This document shows positions 43,599 to 52,503 of a stretch of DNA of 64,000 nt, in pieces; positions within the stretch are counted from its first letter, which is position 1, and every line of letters begins with the position of its first letter. Source of the DNA: Anaerovorax odorimutans (GTDB lineage: Bacteria; Bacillota; Clostridia; Peptostreptococcales; Anaerovoracaceae). Under the pieces are notes generated by a model that had not been told where the DNA came from, searched no databases, and saw only the letters and a list, made by a program, of their open reading frames with translations. The stretch spans positions 1-64,000 of the forward strand of contig NZ_JANFXK010000012.1 in NCBI RefSeq assembly GCF_024459955.1, given 5' to 3'. The position numbers were made by a program, and so were the translations under genes.

Positions 43599-44891
43599 TT
43601 GAATCGTAATGCGATGGAAAGCTTGATAAAATGGAAAGCAAGTGAAGAACGCAAGCCACTGGTTTTAAAAGGCGCTCGGCAGGTAGGCAAAACATGGCTT
43701 ATGAGAGAATTTGGGGAACATTACTATGAGAGTTATGCTTATTTTAATTTTGATGAAGAAGACGAGTTGAAATCTATTTTTGAATCAAATAAAAACCCAC
43801 AAAGAATTATTGAATTGCTGTCATTGATTATCGGCAAAAAAATTATGCCGGGAGAAACCTTGGTTATATTTGATGAAATACAGGAGTGCCCTGAGGCTTT
43901 GAATACGTTAAAATACTTTAAGGAAAAGGCAAACGAATATCATGTGATTGCTGCCGGCAGTTTGCTGGGAACATTGCTGGCAAAGCCAAAATCTTATCCT
44001 GTTGGTATGGTAAACATCCTAGATATCTTTCCTCTTACTTTTGATGAATTTCTTGAGGCAACGGACGAGTCGCTGTTTGCTTATTATTGCAGTATACAAA
44101 AGGGGCAGCATATTGAAGAAATTTTCCATAATCGCCTGATGGAAACCTATAACCATTATCTTATCATTGGCGGTATGCCGGAATGTGTGGCTTCATGGAT
44201 AAAATATAAAGACCCTGCAAAAATATTGCAAATACAAAAAGAACTTATTGAAGTATATGAAAATGACTTTTCAAAACATAATGGAAACATTAATAGTGGG
44301 CGAATTCTTATGGTGTTTAGAAGTATCGCTTCTCAGCTTGCCAAACCTAATGAGAAGTTTATGTATGGATCAGTTCGTCAAGGCGGGAGAGCAAGAGATT
44401 TTGAGGAAGCCATCGAATGGCTGGTTTCCGCAGGGATGCTGAACCGTGTCTATAATGTTTCAAAAGCTGAACATCCATTATCAGCATTTGATAAACTCGA
44501 TTACTTCAAACTGTTTGTTTTTGATACAGGACTGCTTAAATACATGGCTGGGGTTGACAATAGTGCGATTCTCTTGAAGTCCAATTATCAGTTTAAAGGA
44601 CCGCTTACGGAAAACTATGTTTTGCAGCAGTTTCGTGGGCAATTTGAAGTTGAGCCCAGATATTTTTCCAATAAAAGCGGAGAAATTGATTTTGTTATTC
44701 AATATGGTATGGAGATCATTCCGGTAGAAGCAAAAGGAGGGGAAGATAAATCAGCCCCATCATTTAAACGCTATATCAAAGATAAACAGCCTAAGAATGC
44801 AATTCGTTTCTCAAAACGAGGATATATGAAAAACGGTATAATTACCAATATGCCACTGTATCTTGCAAGAAAGATGAGAGCGTTATTATAA
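43599..44891 (+). CDS. AAA_14/DUF4143 ATPase
   Basis: A 430-residue ATPase. Walker A GARQVGKT (~25-32), Walker B TLVIFDEIQ (~92-100), then the DUF4143 C-terminal domain with a PD-(D/E)XK-like core (GEIDFVIQYGMEIIPVEAKGG). AAAGGGTGG with an 8-nt spacer supports TTG 43599; GTG 43587 would sit inside the ribosome site. These proteins are abundant in anaerobe genomes and island-associated; no established function. Region 43372-43598 is AT-rich and shows nothing else. Confidence 0.85.
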   Translation: MNRNAMESLIKWKASEERKPLVLKGARQVGKTWLMREFGEHYYESYAYFNFDEEDELKSIFESNKNPQRIIELLSLIIGKKIMPGETLVIFDEIQECPEALNTLKYFKEKANEYHVIAAGSLLGTLLAKPKSYPVGMVNILDIFPLTFDEFLEATDESLFAYYCSIQKGQHIEEIFHNRLMETYNHYLIIGGMPECVASWIKYKDPAKILQIQKELIEVYENDFSKHNGNINSGRILMVFRSIASQLAKPNEKFMYGSVRQGGRARDFEEAIEWLVSAGMLNRVYNVSKAEHPLSAFDKLDYFKLFVFDTGLLKYMAGVDNSAILLKSNYQFKGPLTENYVLQQFRGQFEVEPRYFSNKSGEIDFVIQYGMEIIPVEAKGGEDKSAPSFKRYIKDKQPKNAIRFSKRGYMKNGIITNMPLYLARKMRALL

Positions 44892-45360
44892 CTTTGGCAT
44901 TCTTTGCTCTCTGTTGTATCCGGACTGCGTTCAGCTAAAAAAACATCTATCCGATTTCGTATTATAACGTGCTAAATTATTTCCGGATCTTTTATCCAGA
45001 AAAATAAGCAAAAGCGGATCTTTTTTCAACGTTTCTTGCCCTTGCTGGTCAATTTTAAGTGGAAATTTCACAAAAATAAATCCGCAACACCCGCAAACCC
45101 ACAGAGTTTATCCGCTCTGGTCCAATCTCAAAGCAAAAAGCGCCAGACCATCTTCTTGCCAGACAGCCCGCAAGTTATACGCTTTGCGACCAAATTCGGC
45201 CTTGAGCTTAAAATCCCGCGACCAAACAGGCAAAAACGGGAAGATGGTCGCAGAACTAATGTAGTTTTTAGAAAAAAAGTATGCATGACAGAAGCGCCGT
45301 CTCCTATGCACACATGTCAGCCATAGGGGGCGACACTTCATACAGAAAGGAACAAATAAA
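44892..45360. other. 469-bp interval without recognisable gene
   Basis: Contains a hairpin TTTCCGGATCTTTTATCCAGAAA-like (44980-45003; arms TTTC-GGAT / ATCC-GAAA). The minus-strand frame around 45110-45340 reads peptide-like but with no family match and no good start. Possibly remnant sequence at the right side of the island. GAAAGGAAC before 45361 is the ribosome site of the next gene. Confidence 0.3.
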
Positions 45361-45741
45361 ATGAGTACAAGAATTCAATATACCACAATGATTGTGAATA
45401 ACATGGAAAAAACTTTGGAGTTTTACCGCAAAGCCTTTGGCTTCGAGATCGACAGCGAATTCAATCCCCAGCCGGAAACCAGAATTGTTATTATCAAAGA
45501 CAAAGAAGGCAGAATGCTTGAACTGATTCAGAACGCAAAATTCGAAACCGGACTTTATTCCATTGGAATGGACGTGGATGATCTCGAAGAAACAGCTCGC
45601 GACCTTGAAAGCAAAGGCTATGAGATTACAGGTCCAATGGTTCCAACGCTGGTGGGCAGAATGACTTTTACCAAAGATCCCAATGGCGTCAACATTGCGC
45701 TTATAGAACACAACATGGAATATGCGTTAAAGCAGGAATAG
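45361..45741 (+). CDS. VOC (glyoxalase-like) family protein
   Basis: A 126-residue vicinal-oxygen-chelate protein with two beta-alpha-beta-beta-beta units (TTMIVNNMEKTLEFYRKAFGFE; GMDVDDLEETARDLESKGYEI; FTKDPNGVNIALIEH). Of the usual glyoxalase I ligands, the two glutamates (LELIQ and LIEH) are present, but the histidine positions are not clear, so true glyoxalase activity is doubtful. Confidence 0.85.
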   Translation: MSTRIQYTTMIVNNMEKTLEFYRKAFGFEIDSEFNPQPETRIVIIKDKEGRMLELIQNAKFETGLYSIGMDVDDLEETARDLESKGYEITGPMVPTLVGRMTFTKDPNGVNIALIEHNMEYALKQE

Positions 45742-45924
45742 CATCCGAAGCCAGATTGTGGTAACTTTTTATGAAAATCCGCCTCCGTTTACGCAAAGTT
45801 GTGGGTTTGAGGGCCTTTCGCAGCCATTAAAAGCGAAAATTTGTGCTGGCGGTGCTCTCGAGGCCGCAGGATCGTTGAAAAGTGCGTAACTTTTCGCAAA
45901 AAAAAGAAATAGTTACCGGGGCCG

Positions 45925-46089
45925 CCGGGTCACTCCTCTGGGGCCACCGGGTCAAGTCTTTGAAAACGCCGGGTCACGCCTCTGGAGCCGCCGGGTCAAG
46001 TCTCAGGGAATGCCAGGCCACGTCTCTGGGAACTGCTGGGGGCTGTCAGGCACGTCTCTGGGAACTGCCAGACCCAACCTCCGGGGCCC
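45925..46089. repeat. 22-bp imperfect tandem repeat array
   Basis: Units start at 45925, 45947, 45969, 45991 and 46013 (exactly 22 bp apart), then at 46046 and 46068 after an 11-bp insertion. Consensus is CCGGGTCACGTCTCTGGGAACG-like, quoted in parts: CCGGGTCA + n3 + CTCTGG + n4-5. GC-rich, noncoding, unlike its surroundings. Degenerate outer units may extend to 45903 and 46110. Confidence 0.85.
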
Positions 46090-46179
46090 GCTGAGGCGAT
46101 GTCTCTGGTCCGTATGCCAAAAAAATCCCCTGTGCGTAAATCCGCCGCAGACATATTTACAGATTCTTCTGATAACAGA

Positions 46180-46208
46180 TTGAGGGCAACGCCTGCCTGT
46201 GATAGAAT
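46180..46208 (+). promoter_or_regulatory. promoter of the DprA-like/PRTase operon
   Basis: TTGAGG (46180-46185), 17-bp spacer, TAGAAT (46203-46208), 18 bp before the start codon, so the 5' leader is very short. Confidence 0.7.
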
Positions 46209-46226
46209 CAGAGCAGGAGGTGTGTG

Positions 46227-47294
46227 ATGGACGAAATTACAAAAAAGGCCCTCATAAGCGAACTGTATTTCAGCCGGGAGGCGGCCCAATACCTGGGAGT
46301 GCCCCTGCAAAGGCTGGAAGAGCTGGTTCGGGGAGGCGTTCTCAATCCGATCAAAAAAAGCGCGAGTGAAGCGCTTTTCCTCAGGGGAGATCTGGATGAG
46401 TGCCGGCAGCACAAGCCAAAAGCAAAGCGAGAAATTATTTATAAAAGCGATATGGAACTGAACCACCCATACATGCAGAAAGCGATCAGTTATTTTACGC
46501 TGCGTTCTTTCTGCGGCAACCTGGATGAAAAAGCAGAGGCGATCTTTTCGAAAGCTGGGGAGAAAAACGATATGGAACGGCCCCTTGAAGAAACGGCTGC
46601 TGTGCTGGCCCAATATCTGGACGTATCGAAGGAAGAAATCATCATGAAGGGAAAGCGGGTCCGCCAATCCTTTAAGGCTTTGGAAAGAGACGATCTGGTG
46701 GTGGGCCGCGACGCGGAAGAATATCCCCGCCAGATGAAAGGACGGAAAAACCTGCCACCGTATCTCTTCCTGAGAGGCGAACCCCATCTGCTCAGGGAAA
46801 CAATCATTGGTATTTGCGGCTGTGAAAAGGCGGATCAGAAAATAAAGGAAAAGACGACCCGGCTGTCAAAAGCGCTGGGAAACGCAGGGGTTATCATTGC
46901 CTGCGGGGCTGAAACGGAGATTGAGCGCACGGCTCTCAAAAACGGATACAAGCCAATCCTGATAATGGATACGCCGCTTCCCAACGAGGAAGACGGGCCG
47001 GGAGATGATTTGACTATGGAAATCGCAGAGCGGGGACTGATCCTTTCCGCGTTTCCGCCATCGGCAGAGACAGACGAAAAGAATCCGCTCGTTTACAAAG
47101 ATCTCCTCAATGCTGTTTCCTCGGCCATGCTGGACCCGCAGGAGGGAAAAAACGATGAAGACGTGATACGAACGCTGCAGATGAAACTGGATAGAACAGT
47201 GGAAGCGGAAGAAAAAGAAAATATAGCTGTTTCCGGTCAGACGGATATCTTTTCGAAAGGAATAAAAGTGGAATATGTTTATCATACAAAATGA
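46227..47294 (+). CDS. HTH-DprA-like Rossmann protein (unknown function)
   Basis: A 355-residue protein. Residues ~10-60 resemble an excisionase/MerR-type HTH (FSREAAQYLGVPLQRLEELV). A helical middle follows. Residues ~175-285 resemble the DprA/SMF Rossmann domain (LPPYLFLRGEPHLLRETIIG, ALGNAGVIIACGAETEIERTAL, GYKPILIMDTPLPNEEDG, AERGLILSAFPP), but with departures from the ssDNA-binding DprA consensus. AGGAGG with 7-nt spacer supports ATG 46227. It overlaps the next gene by 20 bp, so the two are tightly coupled. Not the housekeeping dprA: no topA/smf neighbourhood. Confidence 0.65.
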   Translation: MDEITKKALISELYFSREAAQYLGVPLQRLEELVRGGVLNPIKKSASEALFLRGDLDECRQHKPKAKREIIYKSDMELNHPYMQKAISYFTLRSFCGNLDEKAEAIFSKAGEKNDMERPLEETAAVLAQYLDVSKEEIIMKGKRVRQSFKALERDDLVVGRDAEEYPRQMKGRKNLPPYLFLRGEPHLLRETIIGICGCEKADQKIKEKTTRLSKALGNAGVIIACGAETEIERTALKNGYKPILIMDTPLPNEEDGPGDDLTMEIAERGLILSAFPPSAETDEKNPLVYKDLLNAVSSAMLDPQEGKNDEDVIRTLQMKLDRTVEAEEKENIAVSGQTDIFSKGIKVEYVYHTK

Positions 47295-48546
47295 ATGGAA
47301 AGGAATCGCAGTGGATACTGATTCGATTCCGGAAGAGTTTGACGCCCGTCTGAAATCCTTATCGGAGAATGCAGGAAAGAAAATTCTCTTTTGCGGGAAT
47401 AATAAGGAGCGGCTAAAAAAAATAGAAGCTATGGATGGACCGCAATTGACTTGCGATCAGTCGCCCTTTGGAAAGGCAATCTTTTATCCCAAGGTTTATG
47501 CCAGGCTCCTGAGTATGTTGCAGACCAGATCCTGTGAGACCGCGGTAATCACAGGATCGCGTCAGGCGCTGAAACAAGCCCAGAACCATAACATTTCCAA
47601 TCTCTTTTTCTGCGGGGGCGAAGAGCTTCCGGGAGATCTGATTGTCGACCTGCCCGATCATATCGCCCAGAGCTGGGAAGATATAGAAAAGGCTGTCCGC
47701 GGGGAAAGCGCGGGTTATCTGGCCGAATACTGCGCGGAGCGCTATGCGGATAAAAAGGATGACTGGCAGGCTTTGCGTACGATCCGCACGGAATTAAAGA
47801 CCTTTGGAGGAAACACTTGTCCGCTGATCGCAGCAGGCAGATATTTCAGCCAGAGTGACCCAAGAGCTTATGGCCACCAGCTTTCCAAGCGGATCTTGCT
47901 GCATAAATGGGAGGATACGGCGCAGACGGAAATTTTTACTGAGACCTATCGGCAAATTATCGGCAGCGCCATCTGTGAGAAGATCGACGCTGTTACCAGA
48001 ATTCCGCCCAAGGACAGCAGACAATTCGACCGCTTTGCGGCCATAACCAGGGCCGCAGCAGATGATACGGGAGCAGAGGATTTATCTGAACAATTGGTCT
48101 GCGTGAAGAAATACGGTTCCCAGAGGACATTAAACCGGGCGGAGAGAGAAGCCAATGTGAAGGGCGCTTTTGAAATGAAAAAAGAGGTAAAAGGCAAGCA
48201 TATCGTCCTGCTGGATGATATCCTGACTTCGGGCGCTACGGCTGCGGAGGCCGCCGATGAGCTATATCTCCGGGGCGCGGAAAAAGTCACCGTTGTGGTA
48301 TTGGCGATCAAACAAAATAAAAACAATTTTCTGGACGAAAAGCTGGTACCCATCAGATGCAGAAAGTGCGGCGGCGAGATGCAGCTGAGAATCAACCGAA
48401 CGACTCAGGAAGCCTTTTTCGGCTGCCGGGAGCTGTACAACAAGGAGGCTCCCTGCACCTACATTGAAGGCTACAAAAAGGCTATGGAAAGAAGAAATTC
48501 AGATGCCGGATTCGCCAATGAATCAGAAAGCAAATTTTTGTTCTAA
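47275..48546 (+). CDS. HAD-like / ComF-type phosphoribosyltransferase / zinc-ribbon fusion
   Basis: A 423-residue protein. The N-terminal ~130 residues look like a reduced HAD fold (GIAVDTDS, ILFCGNN, ETAVITGSRQALKQAQNHNI, LFFCGGEELPGDLIVDLPDH). Residues ~180-350 form a ComF-type phosphoribosyltransferase with R-E-A-N-V-K-G-A-F (~293-301) and the PRPP loop IVLLDDILTSGAT (~310-322). A C-terminal ribbon has C362-x2-C365 and cysteines near 384 and 394, like topoisomerase zinc fingers. ComF proteins have the ribbon at the N-terminus, so this order is unusual. Partner of the DprA-like protein. Confidence 0.7.
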   Translation: MFIIQNEWKGIAVDTDSIPEEFDARLKSLSENAGKKILFCGNNKERLKKIEAMDGPQLTCDQSPFGKAIFYPKVYARLLSMLQTRSCETAVITGSRQALKQAQNHNISNLFFCGGEELPGDLIVDLPDHIAQSWEDIEKAVRGESAGYLAEYCAERYADKKDDWQALRTIRTELKTFGGNTCPLIAAGRYFSQSDPRAYGHQLSKRILLHKWEDTAQTEIFTETYRQIIGSAICEKIDAVTRIPPKDSRQFDRFAAITRAAADDTGAEDLSEQLVCVKKYGSQRTLNRAEREANVKGAFEMKKEVKGKHIVLLDDILTSGATAAEAADELYLRGAEKVTVVVLAIKQNKNNFLDEKLVPIRCRKCGGEMQLRINRTTQEAFFGCRELYNKEAPCTYIEGYKKAMERRNSDAGFANESESKFLF

Positions 48547-48563
48547 TCTTTGGAACATCAGGG

Positions 48564-48612
48564 AAAAAGGATGCCTGGCCGGGAAGCTCCGGTGAAAAGG
48601 TGTCCTTTTTTT
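48564..48612 (+). terminator. terminator of the DprA-like/PRTase operon
   Basis: AAAAAGGATGCC (48564-48575) pairs with GGTGTCCTTTTT (48599-48610), with an inner GCCGG/CCGGT stem, then T run. Confidence 0.85.
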
Positions 48613-48691
48613 ACATCGCCCCCTACAAAAATCGCCTCAAAAATGATATCATAAACGTTATGAAATTATTTAAAAGAAAGAAGAAAGCAAA

Positions 48692-49621
48692 ATGATTTAT
48701 GATAATGTATTAGCAGCAATTGGCCATACGCCCATGATACGGCTGAATCGGATGAACGACCCGGACAGCGCGGAGGTATTGGTCAAGTTTGAAGGGCTCA
48801 ACGTAGGCGGTTCCATCAAGACCAGGACTGCGTATAACATGCTTCTGGAAGCGGAGAAACAGGGACTCATCGACGAAAACTCCATCATCGCCGAACCGAC
48901 CAGCGGCAATCAGGGTATCGGTCTGGCGCTCATCGGAGCGGTCAAGGGCTATAAGACCGTCATCATCATGCCTGATTCGGTCAGCGAAGAGCGGAGAAAG
49001 CTGGTGCGCCATTACGGAGCGGAAGTGAAGCTGATCCATGATGAAGGCAATATCGGGGATTGCATCGACGAGTGCCTGAGAACAGCGCTGGAAATGGCGG
49101 AGAAAGACCCAAGAGTCTTTGTGCCTCAGCAATTTGAAAACGAAAACAATCCCATGGCCCACAGACATCATACGGCCCTGGAGATCATGGAACAGGTGGA
49201 AGGCGAGATCCACGGATTCTGTTCCGGCATCGGAACCGGAGGCACGATTACGGGAATCGGAGAAGTGCTCAAGGCTCAGAATCCTGATCTGGAAATCTGG
49301 GCGGTAGAACCGGAGAACGCTGCGATTCTGGCAGGCGGGGATATTGGTACGCATCTGCAGATGGGAATCGGCGACGGTGTGATCCCCAAGATTCTCAACA
49401 AGGAAATCTACGATAATATCTATATCGTGACAGATGATGAGGCCATTGATACCGCCAAAAAGCTGGCCAGCATGGAAGGGCTCATGTGCGGTATCTCCAG
49501 CGGAACCAATGTGGCCGCGGCCTTAAAGCTGGCAAAAAAATTAGGAAAAGGAAAGACAGTCGTCACAGTTCTTCCGGATACGGCGGAACGGTATTTTTCA
49601 ACACCGCTGTTTGAAGACTAG
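48692..49621 (+). CDS. cysK: cysteine synthase family PLP enzyme
   Basis: A 309-residue fold-type II PLP enzyme making cysteine from O-acetylserine and sulfide. Schiff-base K43 in GGSIKTRTAYNM, TSGNQGIGLALIGAVKG, PQQFENENNPMAHRHHT, GTGGTITGIGEVLK and GISSGTNVAAAL. The usual GGSVKDR motif reads GGSIKTR, so a related beta-replacing activity is possible. MutY overlaps or follows directly in a different frame. Confidence 0.85.
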   Translation: MIYDNVLAAIGHTPMIRLNRMNDPDSAEVLVKFEGLNVGGSIKTRTAYNMLLEAEKQGLIDENSIIAEPTSGNQGIGLALIGAVKGYKTVIIMPDSVSEERRKLVRHYGAEVKLIHDEGNIGDCIDECLRTALEMAEKDPRVFVPQQFENENNPMAHRHHTALEIMEQVEGEIHGFCSGIGTGGTITGIGEVLKAQNPDLEIWAVEPENAAILAGGDIGTHLQMGIGDGVIPKILNKEIYDNIYIVTDDEAIDTAKKLASMEGLMCGISSGTNVAAALKLAKKLGKGKTVVTVLPDTAERYFSTPLFED

Positions 49622-49652
49622 GATTTTGGCGAAAGAACTGCAAAAAGAAAAG

Positions 49653-50708
49653 ATGACCGAAAAAAACCGAGCGGAATTATATAAAAAACTTCCGGGCGCA
49701 TTGATTCCCTGGTATAGGGAAAACGCACGGGATCTCCCTTGGAGAAAGGACAGAGAGCCATATCATATCTGGCTCTCTGAAATTATGTTGCAGCAAACCA
49801 GAGTGGAAGCGGTAAAGGAGTATTACCGCCGTTTTCTGGACAAGCTGCCGACCATTGAGTCGCTGGCTCAAAGCGATGAGGACCAGCTGATGAAACTTTG
49901 GGAAGGGCTGGGCTATTATAATCGAGCCAGAAACCTTCAAAAAGCCGCCAGAATCATCACCTTTGAAAATAATGGCGTATTTCCTTCCGAATACAGTGAG
50001 ATAATAAGACTGCCGGGAATCGGCGAGTATACTGCGGGGGCGATCGCGTCCAATTGTTTTGGTGAACCGGTGGCCGCCGTGGATGGGAATGTGCTCAGAG
50101 TTATTTCCAGAATCACGGAAATGTATGACGACATCCTAAAGCCGGCCACAAAACGCTATGTAAAAACCGAGCTGGAAAAAGTTTATCCGAAAGAAGACTG
50201 CGGCGACTTTACCCAGAGCCTGATGGAACTGGGTGCTACTGTCTGTGTGCCCGCAGGAAGCCCCAAATGCCAGCTCTGTCCGGCAGAGAAATTTTGTCTG
50301 GCTCACCGAAGCGGTACCGAAGGGCAGCTTCCGGTTAAAGAAAAAAAGAAGCCGAGACGTATTGAAGAGCGGACCGTGTTCGTCCTGTGCTGCGAAGGGA
50401 AAATCGCAATTCGCCAGAGAAAGCACGCAGGACTTCTTGCCGGAATGTGGGAATTTCCCAATATTGCCGGAAAACTGACCGCCCCGGAGGCAGCAGCTGT
50501 TGCCGGAGACTGGGGATGCCGCCTGGCTGAACTGGAAAAAGAAACCTTCCGCAAACACATATTCAGCCATGTGGAATGGCATATGTCCTGTTTTTATTTT
50601 CGATGCGAGGAAACCCCCGCGGATTTTTATTGGGCGGAAAAGGAGGCGCTGAACGGACGAATCGCATTGCCTACGGCCTTTCGCCAGTTCTTACCGGAAA
50701 AAGTGTAA
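49653..50708 (+). CDS. mutY: A/G-specific adenine glycosylase
   Basis: A 351-residue base-excision repair enzyme removing A opposite 8-oxoG. HhH-GPD domain ~15-210: RDLPWR, catalytic Glu in LQQTRVEAV, LPGIGEYTAGAI and AVDGNVLRVISR (catalytic Asp). [4Fe-4S] cysteines are spaced C-x7-C-x2-C-x5-C, one residue longer in the first gap than usual. NUDIX-like C-terminal domain (LLAGMWEFPN). ATG 49653 chosen; TTG 49626 or 49611 in frame overlap the cysK end and are possible. Confidence 0.93.
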   Translation: MTEKNRAELYKKLPGALIPWYRENARDLPWRKDREPYHIWLSEIMLQQTRVEAVKEYYRRFLDKLPTIESLAQSDEDQLMKLWEGLGYYNRARNLQKAARIITFENNGVFPSEYSEIIRLPGIGEYTAGAIASNCFGEPVAAVDGNVLRVISRITEMYDDILKPATKRYVKTELEKVYPKEDCGDFTQSLMELGATVCVPAGSPKCQLCPAEKFCLAHRSGTEGQLPVKEKKKPRRIEERTVFVLCCEGKIAIRQRKHAGLLAGMWEFPNIAGKLTAPEAAAVAGDWGCRLAELEKETFRKHIFSHVEWHMSCFYFRCEETPADFYWAEKEALNGRIALPTAFRQFLPEKV

Positions 50709-50753
50709 AGACTACCTTAACAATGCTTAAATTTCCAAATTTGTGGTATAAAA

Positions 50754-50775
50754 GAACATAAGTTTATGTTATAAT
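50754..50775 (+). promoter_or_regulatory. promoter with dyad before the deacetylase gene
   Basis: TATAAT at 50770-50775 is immediately preceded by the dyad AACATAA-GT-TTATGTT (50754-50769), a possible operator overlapping the promoter spacer. Confidence 0.45.
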
Positions 50776-50815
50776 GTGGGCGATTCAATAAAAGAATATT
50801 TACGAGGGGGAAAAC

Positions 50816-52273
50816 ATGGTAGAAACAAATTCAGAATTAAGAAGAATCAATAGAATGCAGCAGCAGCAGAAAAAAAAGAGGCTTCATAAGATCCTTGCTG
50901 TTCTTTTGATCGTTGTGTGTGTGATTGCGGCAGTTGTTATCGTAGCGGCCCTCTTTTCGGGGGACAGCTATAAAGATGAAAAGAGCTTCAAAGCGTATGC
51001 GTCATCCTTTTTCAAGGAGATAGACGAGACGAAAGACGTAGGCTCCTCAAAGGAACTTGTAGAATACGGCGCACCCCTTTCCACTGCGATGGAATACCCG
51101 GTTGTTGGTCAGGAAGTGACCGATACGTATATTGACGGCATTGTGAAAGAAATGCGCACGAAGTTTGCCGATGCCCATAAAAAGGCTACAGATAAAGACA
51201 AGATCGCCATGCTTATGGATTATGACACCTACAAATCCGATATGGGTTCCGTGGGGGTTGTATTTTCCCAGGAGCAGAGAGCGGAAAAAGAACGGAAGAT
51301 GGAAACCGTGTCCTCCGATGTTTATACTTATAACTTTTCCTCCGAAAACGGCCGGCCGCTGACTGCGATCCAGATTTTCAATCCGGGATACCGAACTTTT
51401 TGTTCGCAGTATATGACGAAATATTTTAAGGACAAATATTCAGACAAACTGGTCAAGGGTTATGAAAAAGCACTGGCTGACTCGGAAGAGAACTTTAACA
51501 AATTCGTTCTTACAAAAAAAGGCGTAAAGTTTTACTTTGACGCAGGAACCGTGCTGAACGCTGATGAAGGTACCGTATCTGCGCAAATCAGCTATAAGGA
51601 TCTAAAAGGCACGATCAGAGATCAGATTGCTACCCGCGCCATCGATCCTTCCAAGCCGATGGTAGCGCTTACCTACGATGACGGCCCGCTACCGGCCACC
51701 AGCAATCGTATTCTGGATTGCCTTGAGAAATACGGAGTCGTTGCCACCTTCTTTGAACTGGGACAGAACGTGTCCATATATCCGGAAGTGGTTAAGCGGG
51801 AAGCTGAGCTGGGCATGGAGATCGGCAGTCACAGCTGGTCCCATCCGAACCTGAAAAAGCTTTCCGATAAGAAGGTGAAAAGTCAGATAGATAAGACCAA
51901 CAATGCGCTGAAAAAGGCTTGCGGACAGCCGTCCTCAGTTTTCAGACCGCCATATGGGAACAGCAGCAAGGCTGTGGAGAAATATGCCAACGCGCCTGTT
52001 GTACTCTGGTCCGTGGACACGCTGGACTGGAAAAGCCGGAAAGCCAAAAGTGTTATAAAAGTTGTAAAAGGCGTCAAGAATCTGGATGGAAGGGTGATTC
52101 TCATGCACTCCATCTATAAATCTACCGCCGAAGCGACGGAAAAGCTGGTTCCATGGCTTTTGGACAGCGGCTATCAGCTGGTAACCGTCAGTGAGCTTTT
52201 GCAATATAAATATAATGAAACTCCGAAAAACGGAAAGTTGTACGGATACGGATATTTTTACACGAATAAATAG
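50816..52273 (+). CDS. PdaC-like peptidoglycan polysaccharide deacetylase
   Basis: A 485-residue membrane-anchored enzyme. Lysine-rich cytoplasmic tail, transmembrane helix ~26-47, an extracytoplasmic region of PdaC/RsiV type (~55-270), then a NodB domain (~280-450) with TYDDGP (~286-291), HSWSHP (~338-343), RPPYGN, LWSVDTLDW and ILMHS. It removes N-acetyl groups from wall sugars, altering lysozyme resistance. Adjacent to the dlt operon, another wall-modification locus. ACGAGGGGG precedes the ATG. Confidence 0.92.
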   Translation: MVETNSELRRINRMQQQQKKKRLHKILAVLLIVVCVIAAVVIVAALFSGDSYKDEKSFKAYASSFFKEIDETKDVGSSKELVEYGAPLSTAMEYPVVGQEVTDTYIDGIVKEMRTKFADAHKKATDKDKIAMLMDYDTYKSDMGSVGVVFSQEQRAEKERKMETVSSDVYTYNFSSENGRPLTAIQIFNPGYRTFCSQYMTKYFKDKYSDKLVKGYEKALADSEENFNKFVLTKKGVKFYFDAGTVLNADEGTVSAQISYKDLKGTIRDQIATRAIDPSKPMVALTYDDGPLPATSNRILDCLEKYGVVATFFELGQNVSIYPEVVKREAELGMEIGSHSWSHPNLKKLSDKKVKSQIDKTNNALKKACGQPSSVFRPPYGNSSKAVEKYANAPVVLWSVDTLDWKSRKAKSVIKVVKGVKNLDGRVILMHSIYKSTAEATEKLVPWLLDSGYQLVTVSELLQYKYNETPKNGKLYGYGYFYTNK

Positions 52274-52310
52274 GGCCTGCGAATACAGTAAAATCGGATG
52301 ATAGGAAAAT

Positions 52311-52339
52311 GCCGCAGATGAGCTCAGATGCGGCTTTTT
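52311..52339 (+). terminator. terminator of the deacetylase gene
   Basis: GCCGCA (52311-52316) / TGCGGC (52329-52334), inner TGAGCTCA, then TTTTTC. Confidence 0.8.
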
Positions 52340-52402
52340 CAGTTTTTCTGGCGGAATAAAACGATGTAAGAAAGTCTTAAGAAAGAATTAAACGAATAAA
52401 AC

Positions 52403-52432
52403 TTGACAGTGTATTACAAATAGTAGTACACT
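52403..52432 (+). promoter_or_regulatory. dlt promoter with overlapping dyad
   Basis: TTGACA (52403-52408), 18-bp spacer, TACACT (52427-52432). The arms AGTGTATTAC (52408-52417) and GTAGTACACT (52423-52432) are complementary with one mismatch, so a regulator could occlude the promoter. The half-site resembles BlaI/CopY-type boxes only loosely. Confidence 0.6.
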
Positions 52433-52503
52433 TGGATAAACAGAGAAGTAGTGTGCTCTGATAATTGTGTGAATGTAGATAAGTTGAAGGGAAGTGAAGC
52501 AAG

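Noticed and set aside
45361-45741. Naming the VOC protein glyoxalase I (gloA)
   Set aside because: Histidine metal ligands are not evident, so only family membership is supported.
45882-46094. 70-codon plus-strand ORF over the tandem repeats
   Set aside because: 22-bp units do not keep frame (22 is not divisible by 3) and the peptide is low complexity, so the array is noncoding.
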